This document shows positions 25,149 through 32,612 of a stretch of DNA of 64,000 bases, one piece after another. The stretch is from DASWJZ01 sp964440525 (lineage in GTDB: Bacteria > Pseudomonadota > Alphaproteobacteria > Rhizobiales > Afifellaceae), in the NCBI GenBank assembly GCA_964440525.1, contig CAYTTC010000010.1:1-64000 (forward strand). Reading direction: 5' to 3'. Every line of letters begins with the position of its first letter. Position 1 is the stretch's first letter. Position numbers and translations under genes: made by a program. A model generated the notes under the pieces. The model worked only from the letters and a program-made list of their open reading frames with translations, did no database searches and was not told the DNA's origin.

Positions 25149-25202
25149 CCGCGGTGTCGTGGTCCGGATGCTGGCGCGGGTGGATGCGGTCAGCTGAGCG
25201 CA
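25149..25202 (-). repeat. 54-bp inverted repeat, copy B
   Basis: On the minus strand it encodes RSADRIHPRQHPDHDTA, the tail peptide of the GFA protein at 23246-23734, with four synonymous differences. It is not attached to a GFA domain here and lies in the gap between the cyclase and the secreted-protein gene. It may be the remnant of a duplicated GFA gene. Confidence 0.8.
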
Positions 25203-25240
25203 TCAACCTCCTCGTCACGGCAGGCCTCGCTCGCGGTTGG

Positions 25241-27016
25241 CTAACCCTCGTCGAGTCCGGCGAGCCGCAACCCACCGAGGATCGCCGCCATGCGCGACGG
25301 GTCCTTTGCGGGCTGCCCGGCCTTGATGCTCGCGATCGTGACGCCCGGCGCAAGAGCACGGAACTTTGCCAGCCAGCGCCGCGCATCGTCCAAGCGGCCG
25401 AGCTGCGCGTTCGCCGCGATCAGCATCCAATAAGTTGGGTCGAAGTTGGGGTTAACCGCCAGTGAGCGCCCTGCCGATTTCAACGCTTCGTCGTACCTGC
25501 CGAGTGCCATCTGCGCATGTGCGATCGCGGTCATCGGCCACTGCGCCAACGGGTCGCCCGGGCTCATGAGGATGGCGCGCCGGCTGTGGGCGAGTGACTC
25601 CTCGAGATCCCCGCAACGGAGCTTCGCAACCGCAGCGCAAATCAGTATGTACTGATTGTTCGGGTTGGCCTCGACGGCATTGACGATGATCTGCAGGCCG
25701 TATTCATAGTCCCGCCCAATGCTCACGAGCGCGATGCCGCATTGCGCCAGCACCGCCGCATCGCCCTGCGCATTGGCAAGGGCGCGGCGCACAAGATTAA
25801 GACAAGTCGTCCGATCGTCGTCGGTCAGCGCCGGCCAGCCCATTTCCATGCGGAACTGGAGCGCCCAGATGGCGTTGGTGAGGAAGGGAGCGTAGTTCGG
25901 CTCGAGCGCAATCGCCTGCATCATTTGAGCATAAGCTTCGGCATTATCCTCAGGCAGCATCGTGTAGAGCTTCGACAGCGCCCTCAGATAGAGATCGTAG
26001 GCGTCGAGGTTTTCCGGGCGCTTCCGGCGCGAGCGTTCGATTTCGGCCAGCCGGATTTGCGGTTCGATGACCACGACCACGCTCTCGGTAATCCGGTCCT
26101 GCACGTCGAAGATGTCCTCAACGGCGCCGTCGAACCTGTCGGCCCAGAGGTGCGCTCCCGAGGCCCCATCGACGAGTTGCGCCGTGATCCGCAGCCGCTG
26201 ACCGGCGCGCCGCACGCTCCCTTCCAGCACGTAGCGGACCCCGAGTTCCTTGGCGACCTGTCGCACGTCCACGGCGCGGCCCTTGTAGACGAAGGAGGAG
26301 TTCCGCGCGATCACTGCGAAGGACTTGAAGCGGCTGAGGCCGGTGATGATGTCCTCTACCACGCCGTCGGCAAGATAATCCTGCTCGGCGTCGCCGCTCA
26401 TGTTCTGGAACGGCAGGACGGCGAGCGAAGGCTTGTCCGGCAGCGCCGGATTCTCTTTGGGTGCCAGCGGGCTCGCGATGGTTCCGGCGCGGATTCGATA
26501 GGCGCGAACCGGGCGGGCGATGTTCTTCAACATCTGCTCGCCCATGTCCTCGAAGGTTACGCCGGTTTTCCCGGCAGCGTCCTCCTGCACGCGCTGCGAG
26601 ACGCAGATGCCGCCCGGCGTGGCGATGCCTTCCAGCCGCGCGGCGATGTTGACGCCGTCGCCGAAAATCTCGTCGTCCTGCTCGACGATGTCGCCAACGT
26701 TGATGCCGATGCGGAATTCGAGGCGCGGGTCGGCAGCGCTGGCGACGTTGCGCTCGGCCATGCCGGCCTGAACCTCGGCGGCACAGCGCACCGCATCGAC
26801 AACGCTAGCGAACTCGGCGAGCAAACCATCGCCGGTGGTCTTGACGATGCGGCCGCGGTGGCGGGCGATGGAGGGATCGAACAACTCGCGCCGGTGGGCG
26901 GTGAGGCGGGAGAGCGTCCCTTCCTCGTCGGCGCCCATCAGGCGGCTGTATCCGGCGACGTCAGCCGCAAGGATTGCCGCAAGCCTGCGCTCCACGCGGT
27001 CGGCCGTCATGCCCAA
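25241..27016 (-). CDS. Class III adenylate/guanylate cyclase with TolB-like and TPR regions
   Basis: 591 residues. Residues 1-175 are a class III nucleotide cyclase domain: ILAADVAGYSRLMGADEEGT and TTGDGLLAEF carry the two metal-binding Asp residues, and GDGVNIAARLEGIA follows. Residues 190-320 are the FlgO/TolB-like segment (LAVLPFQNMSGDAEQDYLAD, YVLEGSVRRAGQRLRITAQL). The rest is TPR-like helical repeats (LRALSKLYTM, EALKSAGRSLAVNPNFDPTY). This architecture is abundant in Bradyrhizobium and relatives. It should make cAMP or cGMP in response to an unknown signal. No membrane helix is visible. Confidence 0.9.
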   Translation of the reverse strand: MGMTADRVERRLAAILAADVAGYSRLMGADEEGTLSRLTAHRRELFDPSIARHRGRIVKTTGDGLLAEFASVVDAVRCAAEVQAGMAERNVASAADPRLEFRIGINVGDIVEQDDEIFGDGVNIAARLEGIATPGGICVSQRVQEDAAGKTGVTFEDMGEQMLKNIARPVRAYRIRAGTIASPLAPKENPALPDKPSLAVLPFQNMSGDAEQDYLADGVVEDIITGLSRFKSFAVIARNSSFVYKGRAVDVRQVAKELGVRYVLEGSVRRAGQRLRITAQLVDGASGAHLWADRFDGAVEDIFDVQDRITESVVVVIEPQIRLAEIERSRRKRPENLDAYDLYLRALSKLYTMLPEDNAEAYAQMMQAIALEPNYAPFLTNAIWALQFRMEMGWPALTDDDRTTCLNLVRRALANAQGDAAVLAQCGIALVSIGRDYEYGLQIIVNAVEANPNNQYILICAAVAKLRCGDLEESLAHSRRAILMSPGDPLAQWPMTAIAHAQMALGRYDEALKSAGRSLAVNPNFDPTYWMLIAANAQLGRLDDARRWLAKFRALAPGVTIASIKAGQPAKDPSRMAAILGGLRLAGLDEG

Positions 27017-27161
27017 ATTTTCCCGACCTTGCGCATCACACCGCGCTTCTTAGTGCGGCGCGATCCCTCGCAGTTCGCTGATGCAACTAAGCAGGCTAAT
27101 CCTCAAGCGCGCAAGGGCGCGCAGGTCAGTCCCGCGCCTCATGATGGGGCGTCGTATGCAA

Positions 27162-27187
27162 CTGCCCGCCTCGACGCGAGCGGGCAG
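27162..27187 (-). terminator. Hairpin after the pyrBC-like operon
   Basis: On the minus strand CTGCCCGC and GCGGGCAG form an 8-bp GC-rich stem with a 10-base loop, starting 4 bases after the pyrC-like stop codon. Only a short T stretch follows, so termination may be partial. Confidence 0.6.
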
Positions 27188-27191
27188 CGCC

Positions 27192-28502
27192 TCAAGCCGC
27201 GTATTCGAAAACCGTTCGGCCGCCGACCATCGTGCGCAGCACTTTTCCGCTCATGCGGGCGCCTTCGAAGGCGGTGTTCTTCGAGCGCGAGCGCAATTCT
27301 TCTTCCTTCACGATCCATGGAAAATCGAGGTCGACGACGATCAGGTCGGCCGGCGCGCCGGGCGCGAGCGTTCCCGCTTCGAGGCCGAGAAGTTTTGCGG
27401 GCTTGGTGCTCATCGCGTCGATCAGGCGAAGCAGCGACACATCGCCCGAGTGGACGAGCCGGAGCCCTGCGGCGAGCATCGTCTCCAGTCCCACGGCGCC
27501 ATCGGCTGCCTCGGCAAAAGGCTGGCGCTTGCCTTCCACATCCTGCGGATCGTGGGCTGAGCAGACCACGTCGATCGTGCCGTCGGCGAGCGCCTCGACC
27601 AGCGCCTTGCGATCATCCTCGGAGCGAAGTGGCGGCGACATCTTGAAGAAGGTGCGATAGGCGCCGACGTCGTTCTCGTTCAGGCTCAAATGCGCGATCG
27701 CGGCGCCGGCGGTCACGTCGTTCCCGGCGAGCTTGGCGCGGCGGAGGGCCGAGAGGGCGGGCTCGCACGAAATCTGCGCGGCGTGATAGCGCCCGCCGGT
27801 CAGCCGCGCGATGCGGATGTCGCGGTCGAGCATGATCGTCTCGGCCTCACGCGGCACGCCGGGAAGGCCGAGCCGCGTCGCCGTCTCGCCCTCGTTCATG
27901 ACGCCGCCGCGGGCAAGTTCCTCGTCCTCGACGTGATGCACGATCAGCGCGTCGAAGTCGCGCGCATAGGTGAGGGCGTTCCGCATCACCTTGGCGCTGC
28001 GAACCGAGCGCCGCCCGTCGGTAAAGGCAACGGCGCCGGCCTCTTGCAAGAGGCCGAACTCCGCCAGCTCCTCGCCGGCAAGCCCGCGCGTCATCGCGGC
28101 CATTGGATGCACGCGAACGACCGCCGTGTCGCGGGCGCGGCGAAAAACGAAGTCGACGAGCGCAGGATCGTCGATCACCGGATTCGTGTCCGGCATGGTG
28201 ACGATCGCGGTGACGCCGCCGGCGGCAGCGGCCCGACTTGCCGTTTCCAGCGTCTCGCGATGCTCGCCACCCGGCTCGCCCACGAAAACCCGCATGTCGA
28301 CGAGGCCGGGAAGGATCGCGGCGCCGCGACAATCAAAAATCTCGGCGCCTCCGGGCGCGACTTGGCCGGCCGCCTGCGGCCCGGCGGCGACGACGCGGCC
28401 CTCGGCGACGAGCACGGCGCCCATGGCGTCGAGCCCGCGCGAGGGGTCGACCACGCGTGCATTGGTGAAAAGGATGGAGGCAAAGGGGGGCGGGACAGTC
28501 AT
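27192..28502 (-). CDS. pyrC: Dihydroorotase-like subunit (PyrC/PyrX type, probably non-catalytic)
   Basis: 436 residues from the ATG at 28502, which overlaps the pyrB stop (ATGA). The amidohydrolase barrel is complete (ILPGLVDMRVFVGEPGGEHR, GGVTAIVTMPDTNPVIDDP, AHLSLNENDVGAYRTFFKMS), but the metal-binding HxH of true dihydroorotases (DxHxH after LPGLVD) is replaced by R-V-F. Such paralogues are adjacent to pyrB in many proteobacteria and serve as a structural partner of aspartate transcarbamoylase. A separate active PyrC must exist elsewhere in the genome. The frame continues upstream into pyrB out of frame and is not a fusion. Confidence 0.88.
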   Translation of the reverse strand: MTVPPPFASILFTNARVVDPSRGLDAMGAVLVAEGRVVAAGPQAAGQVAPGGAEIFDCRGAAILPGLVDMRVFVGEPGGEHRETLETASRAAAAGGVTAIVTMPDTNPVIDDPALVDFVFRRARDTAVVRVHPMAAMTRGLAGEELAEFGLLQEAGAVAFTDGRRSVRSAKVMRNALTYARDFDALIVHHVEDEELARGGVMNEGETATRLGLPGVPREAETIMLDRDIRIARLTGGRYHAAQISCEPALSALRRAKLAGNDVTAGAAIAHLSLNENDVGAYRTFFKMSPPLRSEDDRKALVEALADGTIDVVCSAHDPQDVEGKRQPFAEAADGAVGLETMLAAGLRLVHSGDVSLLRLIDAMSTKPAKLLGLEAGTLAPGAPADLIVVDLDFPWIVKEEELRSRSKNTAFEGARMSGKVLRTMVGGRTVFEYAA

Positions 28503-29449
28503 GCGACGAGCTCGACGACCTTCGGAAGATGGCTTCCCAGCGCCTCCAGCACCGCCATCCGCACGGCGACACCCATCTCGACCTGCTCGCGGATGACACT
28601 CTGCACGCCGTCGGCGATGAGCGGATCGATCTCCACGCCGCGGTTCATCGGTCCCGGATGCATGACGATGGCGTTCGGCTTCGCCCAGGCGAGCTTTTCG
28701 GAATCGAGGCCCCAGAAGCGGAAATATTCCCGCACGCTCGGCACATAGGCGGCGTTCATGCGCTCGCGCTGCAGCCGCAGCATCATCACCACGTCGGCGT
28801 CCGCCAGACCTTTTCGCATGGACGAGAAGACGTCCACGCCGAGGCGGTCGATGCCTGCGGGCAAGAGCGTCGAAGGCGCCACTACGCGCACCCGCGCGCC
28901 CATCGCTGAGAGGAGCAGGATATTCGAGCGCGCCACGCGCGAATGCGCGATGTCGCCGCAGATCGCCACGACGAGGCCGGAGAGGCGTCCCTTGTGGCGG
29001 CGGATCGTCAGCGCGTCGAGAAGCGCCTGCGTCGGATGCTCGTGCCCGCCGTCGCCGGCATTGATGACCGCGCATTCGACCTTTTGAGCCAGGAGTGCGA
29101 CGGCGCCGGCGGCGTGGTGACGGACGACCAAAAGGTCCGGCCGCATGGCGTTCAAGGTCATGGCGGTATCGATCAGCGTCTCGCCCTTCTTCACCGACGA
29201 GGCGGCAACCGACATGTTCATCACATCGGCGCCGAGCCGCTTGCCGGCCAGTTCGAAGGAGGACTGGGTGCGCGTCGAGGCTTCGAAAAAGAGGTTGATC
29301 TGCGTGCGGCCGCGCAGCGTCGCCTTTTTCTTTTCCACCTGGCGGCTCACGTCGACGGCAGCCTCGGCCGAATCGAGGAGAACGGCTATATCCTGGGGGG
29401 AAAGGCCCTCGATCCCAAGAAGGTGCCTGTGCGGAAATGGAGAAGACAT
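28499..29449 (-). CDS. pyrB: Aspartate carbamoyltransferase catalytic subunit
   Basis: 316 residues from the ATG at 29449. It condenses carbamoyl phosphate and aspartate, the committed step of pyrimidine synthesis. The carbamoyl-phosphate loop is FFEASTRTQSSFELA (STRTxxSF), followed by VVRHHAAGA, GDGGHEHPTQALLDA, VAICGDIAHSRVARSN and MHPGPMNRGVE. The upstream in-frame ATG would add 15 residues not conserved in the family. It overlaps the PyrC-like gene by 4 bases, which fits the dodecameric ATCase type that uses an inactive PyrC-like partner. It is divergent from aidB. Confidence 0.96.
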   Translation of the reverse strand: MSSPFPHRHLLGIEGLSPQDIAVLLDSAEAAVDVSRQVEKKKATLRGRTQINLFFEASTRTQSSFELAGKRLGADVMNMSVAASSVKKGETLIDTAMTLNAMRPDLLVVRHHAAGAVALLAQKVECAVINAGDGGHEHPTQALLDALTIRRHKGRLSGLVVAICGDIAHSRVARSNILLLSAMGARVRVVAPSTLLPAGIDRLGVDVFSSMRKGLADADVVMMLRLQRERMNAAYVPSVREYFRFWGLDSEKLAWAKPNAIVMHPGPMNRGVEIDPLIADGVQSVIREQVEMGVAVRMAVLEALGSHLPKVVELVA

Positions 29450-29533
29450 TAAAGTCGGGCCTATAGGACTTCGAGCCTTCGGGGGCAACCGCATGGCGCA
29501 CTATTTGCGGCCTTGCGCACAGAAAGGCGATCG

Positions 29534-31171
29534 ATGACCGACGGGGAAACGCACAAGGTCGTGAATCAGTCGCCTCCTTACGGCGGCGTCAACCTTTTTG
29601 AGGCGGATCCGCTGGTGAATTCGGCGGCATCCGGCTTTCCCGATTCCGTCAGGCAGGAGCTATCGGAGCTCGGCGCGTTTTGGGGCACCCACGAGGCGCG
29701 GGAATTCGCCCGCCTCGCCAACCGTCACACCCCCGAGCTCGAGCGCTACAATTCGCGGGGCGAACGCGTGGACCAGGTTACCTTCCACCCAGCCTACCAC
29801 GCTCTTATGCGGCGCTCGATGCTGGCCGGCCTCCACTCCTCGTCCTTCGATCGGGGCGAGGAGGAGGCGGGGCTCAGGCACCGGGCGCGCGCGCTGCGGC
29901 TCTACATGACGGCGCAGACCGAATGCGGGCATCTCTGCCCGATGACGATGACGAACGCGTCGCTCGCCAGCCTCAAGCATGCGCCCGATCTGTTCGGCAT
30001 CTGGGCGCCGCGCATCCTCTCACGCAGCTACGATCGCAATTTCCGCCCGGCCGAGGAGAAGCGCGGCGTCACAATCGGCATGGGAATGACGGAAAAGCAG
30101 GGCGGCACCGACGTCCGCGCCAACACGACGCGGGCAGTGGCGGGGGAGGACGGTCTCTATCGCATCACCGGCCACAAATGGTTCTTCTCCGCCCCGATGT
30201 CCGACGCTTTTCTGGTGCTGGCGCAGGCGGAGGGCGGGCTGACATGCTTCCTCATGCCGCGAATCCTCCCGGACGGCTCCGTGAACGCGATCCGGCTGGA
30301 GCGGCTGAAGGACAAGCTCGGCAATCGCTCCAACGCCTCGGCCGAGGTCGAGTTTCACGGCGCCGCCGCCTGGCGGGTCGGCAATGAGGGGCGGGGGATC
30401 TCCACCATTCTCGAAATGGTGACGCTGACCCGCCTTGATTGCGCTGTCGCGAGCGCCGGCCTCATGCGCGGGGGTTTCGCGGAGGCTGTGCACCACGTCC
30501 GCCACCGCGCGGCCTTCGGCAAGAAGCTCATCGACCAGCCGCTCATGCAGCGGGTGCTTGCCGATATGGCGCTCGATCTCGCCGCTGTGCTGGCGCTGTC
30601 GCTGCGCCTGGCGGAAGCCTTCGATATGGCAGCGGACCATCCGGCGGAAGCCGCCTATGTCCGGCTGATGACACCGACCGTAAAATACTGGGTATGCAAG
30701 ACTGCGCCGCCCTTTCTCTACGAGGCGATGGAGTGCCTCGGCGGCAATGGCTATGTCGAGGACAGCGCATTGCCCAGGCTCTATCGCGAGGCGCCGGTCA
30801 ACGCCATCTGGGAAGGCTCCGGCAACGTCATGGCGCTCGACGTGGTGCGCGCGCTCACGGCCCAAGGCGTCCTCGACCAAGTGCTCGCGACGCTTGGTAG
30901 CGAACTCGGGCCAGGCTCCAAGGCTGCCGTCGACGTTCTCTCGGCGGCTGCAAGCGTCGCAATGGAGGATGAAGGCTCGGCGCGCATCCTGGTGGAACAG
31001 CTGGCGCTGACCGCGGCAGCGGCGGCGCTTCGCCGCGACTATCCGCCAGCTTTCGCCGACGCCTTCATCGAGACACGCCTCGGCCGCCCCTGGCGCGCCA
31101 CCTACGGCATGATCGACGGCCGCTTCGATTCCCGCACGCTGGTGGATTACATTGCGCCGGCGCTCGGCTAG
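29534..31171 (+). CDS. aidB: AidB-like acyl-CoA dehydrogenase family flavoprotein
   Basis: 545 residues from the ATG at 29534. It matches E. coli AidB over its length: IGMGMTEKQGGTDVRANTTR, GHKWFFSAPMSD, RLERLKDKLGNRSNASAEVE, AMECLGGNGYVEDSALPRLY and NAIWEGSGNVMALDVVRAL. AidB binds FAD and DNA and is induced by alkylation stress in E. coli; its catalytic role is not settled. In Brucella AidB has been linked to the cell pole and growth sites. The C-terminal DNA-binding part is shorter and less basic than in E. coli. It is divergent from pyrB with an 84-base gap. Confidence 0.9.
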   Translation: MTDGETHKVVNQSPPYGGVNLFEADPLVNSAASGFPDSVRQELSELGAFWGTHEAREFARLANRHTPELERYNSRGERVDQVTFHPAYHALMRRSMLAGLHSSSFDRGEEEAGLRHRARALRLYMTAQTECGHLCPMTMTNASLASLKHAPDLFGIWAPRILSRSYDRNFRPAEEKRGVTIGMGMTEKQGGTDVRANTTRAVAGEDGLYRITGHKWFFSAPMSDAFLVLAQAEGGLTCFLMPRILPDGSVNAIRLERLKDKLGNRSNASAEVEFHGAAAWRVGNEGRGISTILEMVTLTRLDCAVASAGLMRGGFAEAVHHVRHRAAFGKKLIDQPLMQRVLADMALDLAAVLALSLRLAEAFDMAADHPAEAAYVRLMTPTVKYWVCKTAPPFLYEAMECLGGNGYVEDSALPRLYREAPVNAIWEGSGNVMALDVVRALTAQGVLDQVLATLGSELGPGSKAAVDVLSAAASVAMEDEGSARILVEQLALTAAAAALRRDYPPAFADAFIETRLGRPWRATYGMIDGRFDSRTLVDYIAPALG

Positions 31172-31197
31172 TTCGGCCTGAATGACGAGTGCACCAG

Positions 31198-31845
31198 ATG
31201 AAATACCAGCCAATTCAGAATGTCGGCGCAGGTGAACCCAGGATAGTCAACCTCCGTTGTCCAGCATGCAACCACGCTGGCGCCTTTGGTGGCTTGAAGA
31301 GCTGCAACGATGTCTCGTGGACAACGAAAACACAAGACGGCAACGAGCATTTCTATGCAGGCATGCGACAATGCCCAAATCTTGAGTGTCGGGCCTTGAT
31401 ATTTATAATTCTGCGACAAGGCCAGTTAGATAGGTCTTTTCCACCAGAAGTTATTGACTTTGATTCGTCGAATCTGCCGCAACCAATTCTCGCTACACTT
31501 GAAGAAGCAATTTCCTGTCATAGTGCCGACTGCTTTAAAGCAACAGCGCTGATGGTTCGGCGCCTCCTTGAGGAACTTTGCGAAGACAAGGGGGCAGTTG
31601 GAGCAAGCCTAAAGGACAGACTTCAGAGCCTCGGCAGCAATATAATTGTGCCGAAGGAGTTGTTGGACGCGGCAGATGAATTGCGATTGCTTGGAAACGA
31701 TGCTGCCCACATCGAGGCCAAGTCGTACAATTCTATCGGAAAAGAGGAGGCGGCGCTCGCCATCGAACTCGCAAAGGAGCTCCTGAAAGCAGTCTATCAA
31801 TACTCATCGCTGGTTGGGAGGCTCAAGGCTTTGAAAAAACCCTGA
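31198..31845 (+). CDS. DUF4145-domain protein
   Basis: 215 residues from the ATG at 31198; a GTG at 31189 would add 3. The N-terminal part is a zinc-ribbon-like region (CPACNH near residue 20, RQCPNLECRALI near residue 58). The C-terminal helical region has the DUF4145 pattern (CFKATALMVRRLLEELCEDK, ELRLLGNDAAHIEAKSY with R-x-x-G-N-x-A-A-H). This is a HEPN-like fold found in defence and toxin contexts. The base composition is more AT-rich than neighbours, so it was probably acquired. It ends inside the 3' end of the HicB-like gene on the other strand. Confidence 0.75.
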   Translation: MKYQPIQNVGAGEPRIVNLRCPACNHAGAFGGLKSCNDVSWTTKTQDGNEHFYAGMRQCPNLECRALIFIILRQGQLDRSFPPEVIDFDSSNLPQPILATLEEAISCHSADCFKATALMVRRLLEELCEDKGAVGASLKDRLQSLGSNIIVPKELLDAADELRLLGNDAAHIEAKSYNSIGKEEAALAIELAKELLKAVYQYSSLVGRLKALKKP

Positions 31846-31989
31846 CTGCGAAACACCCTCGATTGCCTCGCGAAGATTGCGCATCAGCTCGTCCATCGTT
31901 TCACCCTCGGTGGCGCAACCCGGAATGGCCGGTACTTCGGCCCAGTAGCCGCCTTCTTTCGCATAGTGGACAACGACCTTGATCTTCAT
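31804..31989 (-). CDS. HicB-like antitoxin-family protein, possibly truncated
   Basis: 61 residues from the ATG at 31989. The HicB partial-RNase-H fold is recognisable: MKIKVVVHYAKEGGYWAEVP, then AIPGCATEGETMDELMRNLR and EAIEGV. The C-terminus (SQSGFFQSLEPPNQR) is unlike HicB tails and overlaps the 3' end of the DUF4145 gene by 42 bases, suggesting that the end was replaced when that gene arrived. No hicA gene adjoins it. It starts 67 bases after the ruvX stop on the same strand. Confidence 0.75.
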   Translation of the reverse strand: MKIKVVVHYAKEGGYWAEVPAIPGCATEGETMDELMRNLREAIEGVSQSGFFQSLEPPNQR

Positions 31990-32056
31990 GACCCGTCCTT
32001 CCAGCGCTGTGCCCAACACATAGGCGCAACCACCGAGCCCGAAAAGGCCGCTCTTC

Positions 32057-32548
32057 CTAACGAGCCTCCCGTCGAATCGCGGCAATTCGGTCGAGCACTC
32101 CCTGCAGGATGAACGCGGCGGCGGCGGCGTCGATCTTCTCGGCGCGCTTCCGCCGCGACAGATCCGCTTCGATCATGGCGCGCTCGGCGGCGGCGGTGGA
32201 GAGGCGTTCGTCCCAGAGCACGACGGGAATCGCCGTGAGCGGGGCGAGATTGCGGAGGAAGGCGCGGGTCGCCTGGGCACGCGGGCCCTCGGTGCCGTTC
32301 ATGTTGATCGGAAGGCCCAAGACGAGGCCGCCGACCTTTTCCCGCGCCACAATCGCGAGAAGCTCCTCGGCGTCCTTGGCGAATTTCGTTCGCTGGATAG
32401 TCTGGAGCGGCGTCGCGATCTGGAGCCCGGGATCGGAAAGCGCGATGCCGATGGTCTTGGTGCCAAGGTCGAGGCCGGCGAGGCGCGCCCCCGGAGCGAG
32501 CCTTTCGGCGAGGTCTTCGATCGAGATTTCGGGGCCGGCCGCAGGCAT
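32057..32548 (-). CDS. ruvX: Holliday junction resolvase-like RuvX (YqgF)
   Basis: 163 residues. The RNase H-like fold has GLDLGTKTIGIALSDPG with the first catalytic Asp, GLVLGLPINMNGTEG, and the late motif DERLSTAAAERAMIEADLSR with the second acidic pair; AAAAFILQGVLDRI ends the domain. Homologues process Holliday junctions or 16S rRNA ends, and the role differs between species. It is divergent from parC with a 64-base gap. The N-terminal 15 residues before the core are longer than in E. coli but common in rhizobia. Confidence 0.93.
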   Translation of the reverse strand: MPAAGPEISIEDLAERLAPGARLAGLDLGTKTIGIALSDPGLQIATPLQTIQRTKFAKDAEELLAIVAREKVGGLVLGLPINMNGTEGPRAQATRAFLRNLAPLTAIPVVLWDERLSTAAAERAMIEADLSRRKRAEKIDAAAAAFILQGVLDRIAAIRREAR

Positions 32549-32612
32549 TTACGCGACTGTAACACCGAATCGGGTCGTTGTCCTCGCGGGTGGGCGGAGC
32601 TAAGCACGCGTC

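Noticed and set aside
25742..27646. A 634-codon plus-strand frame across the cyclase and pyrC-like genes
   Set aside because: Antisense to two well-supported genes; no motif.
27192..29501. A 769-codon frame covering pyrB and the PyrC-like gene as one fusion protein
   Set aside because: The upstream half is pyrB in the wrong frame. pyrB is intact in its own frame and its stop overlaps the PyrC-like ATG.
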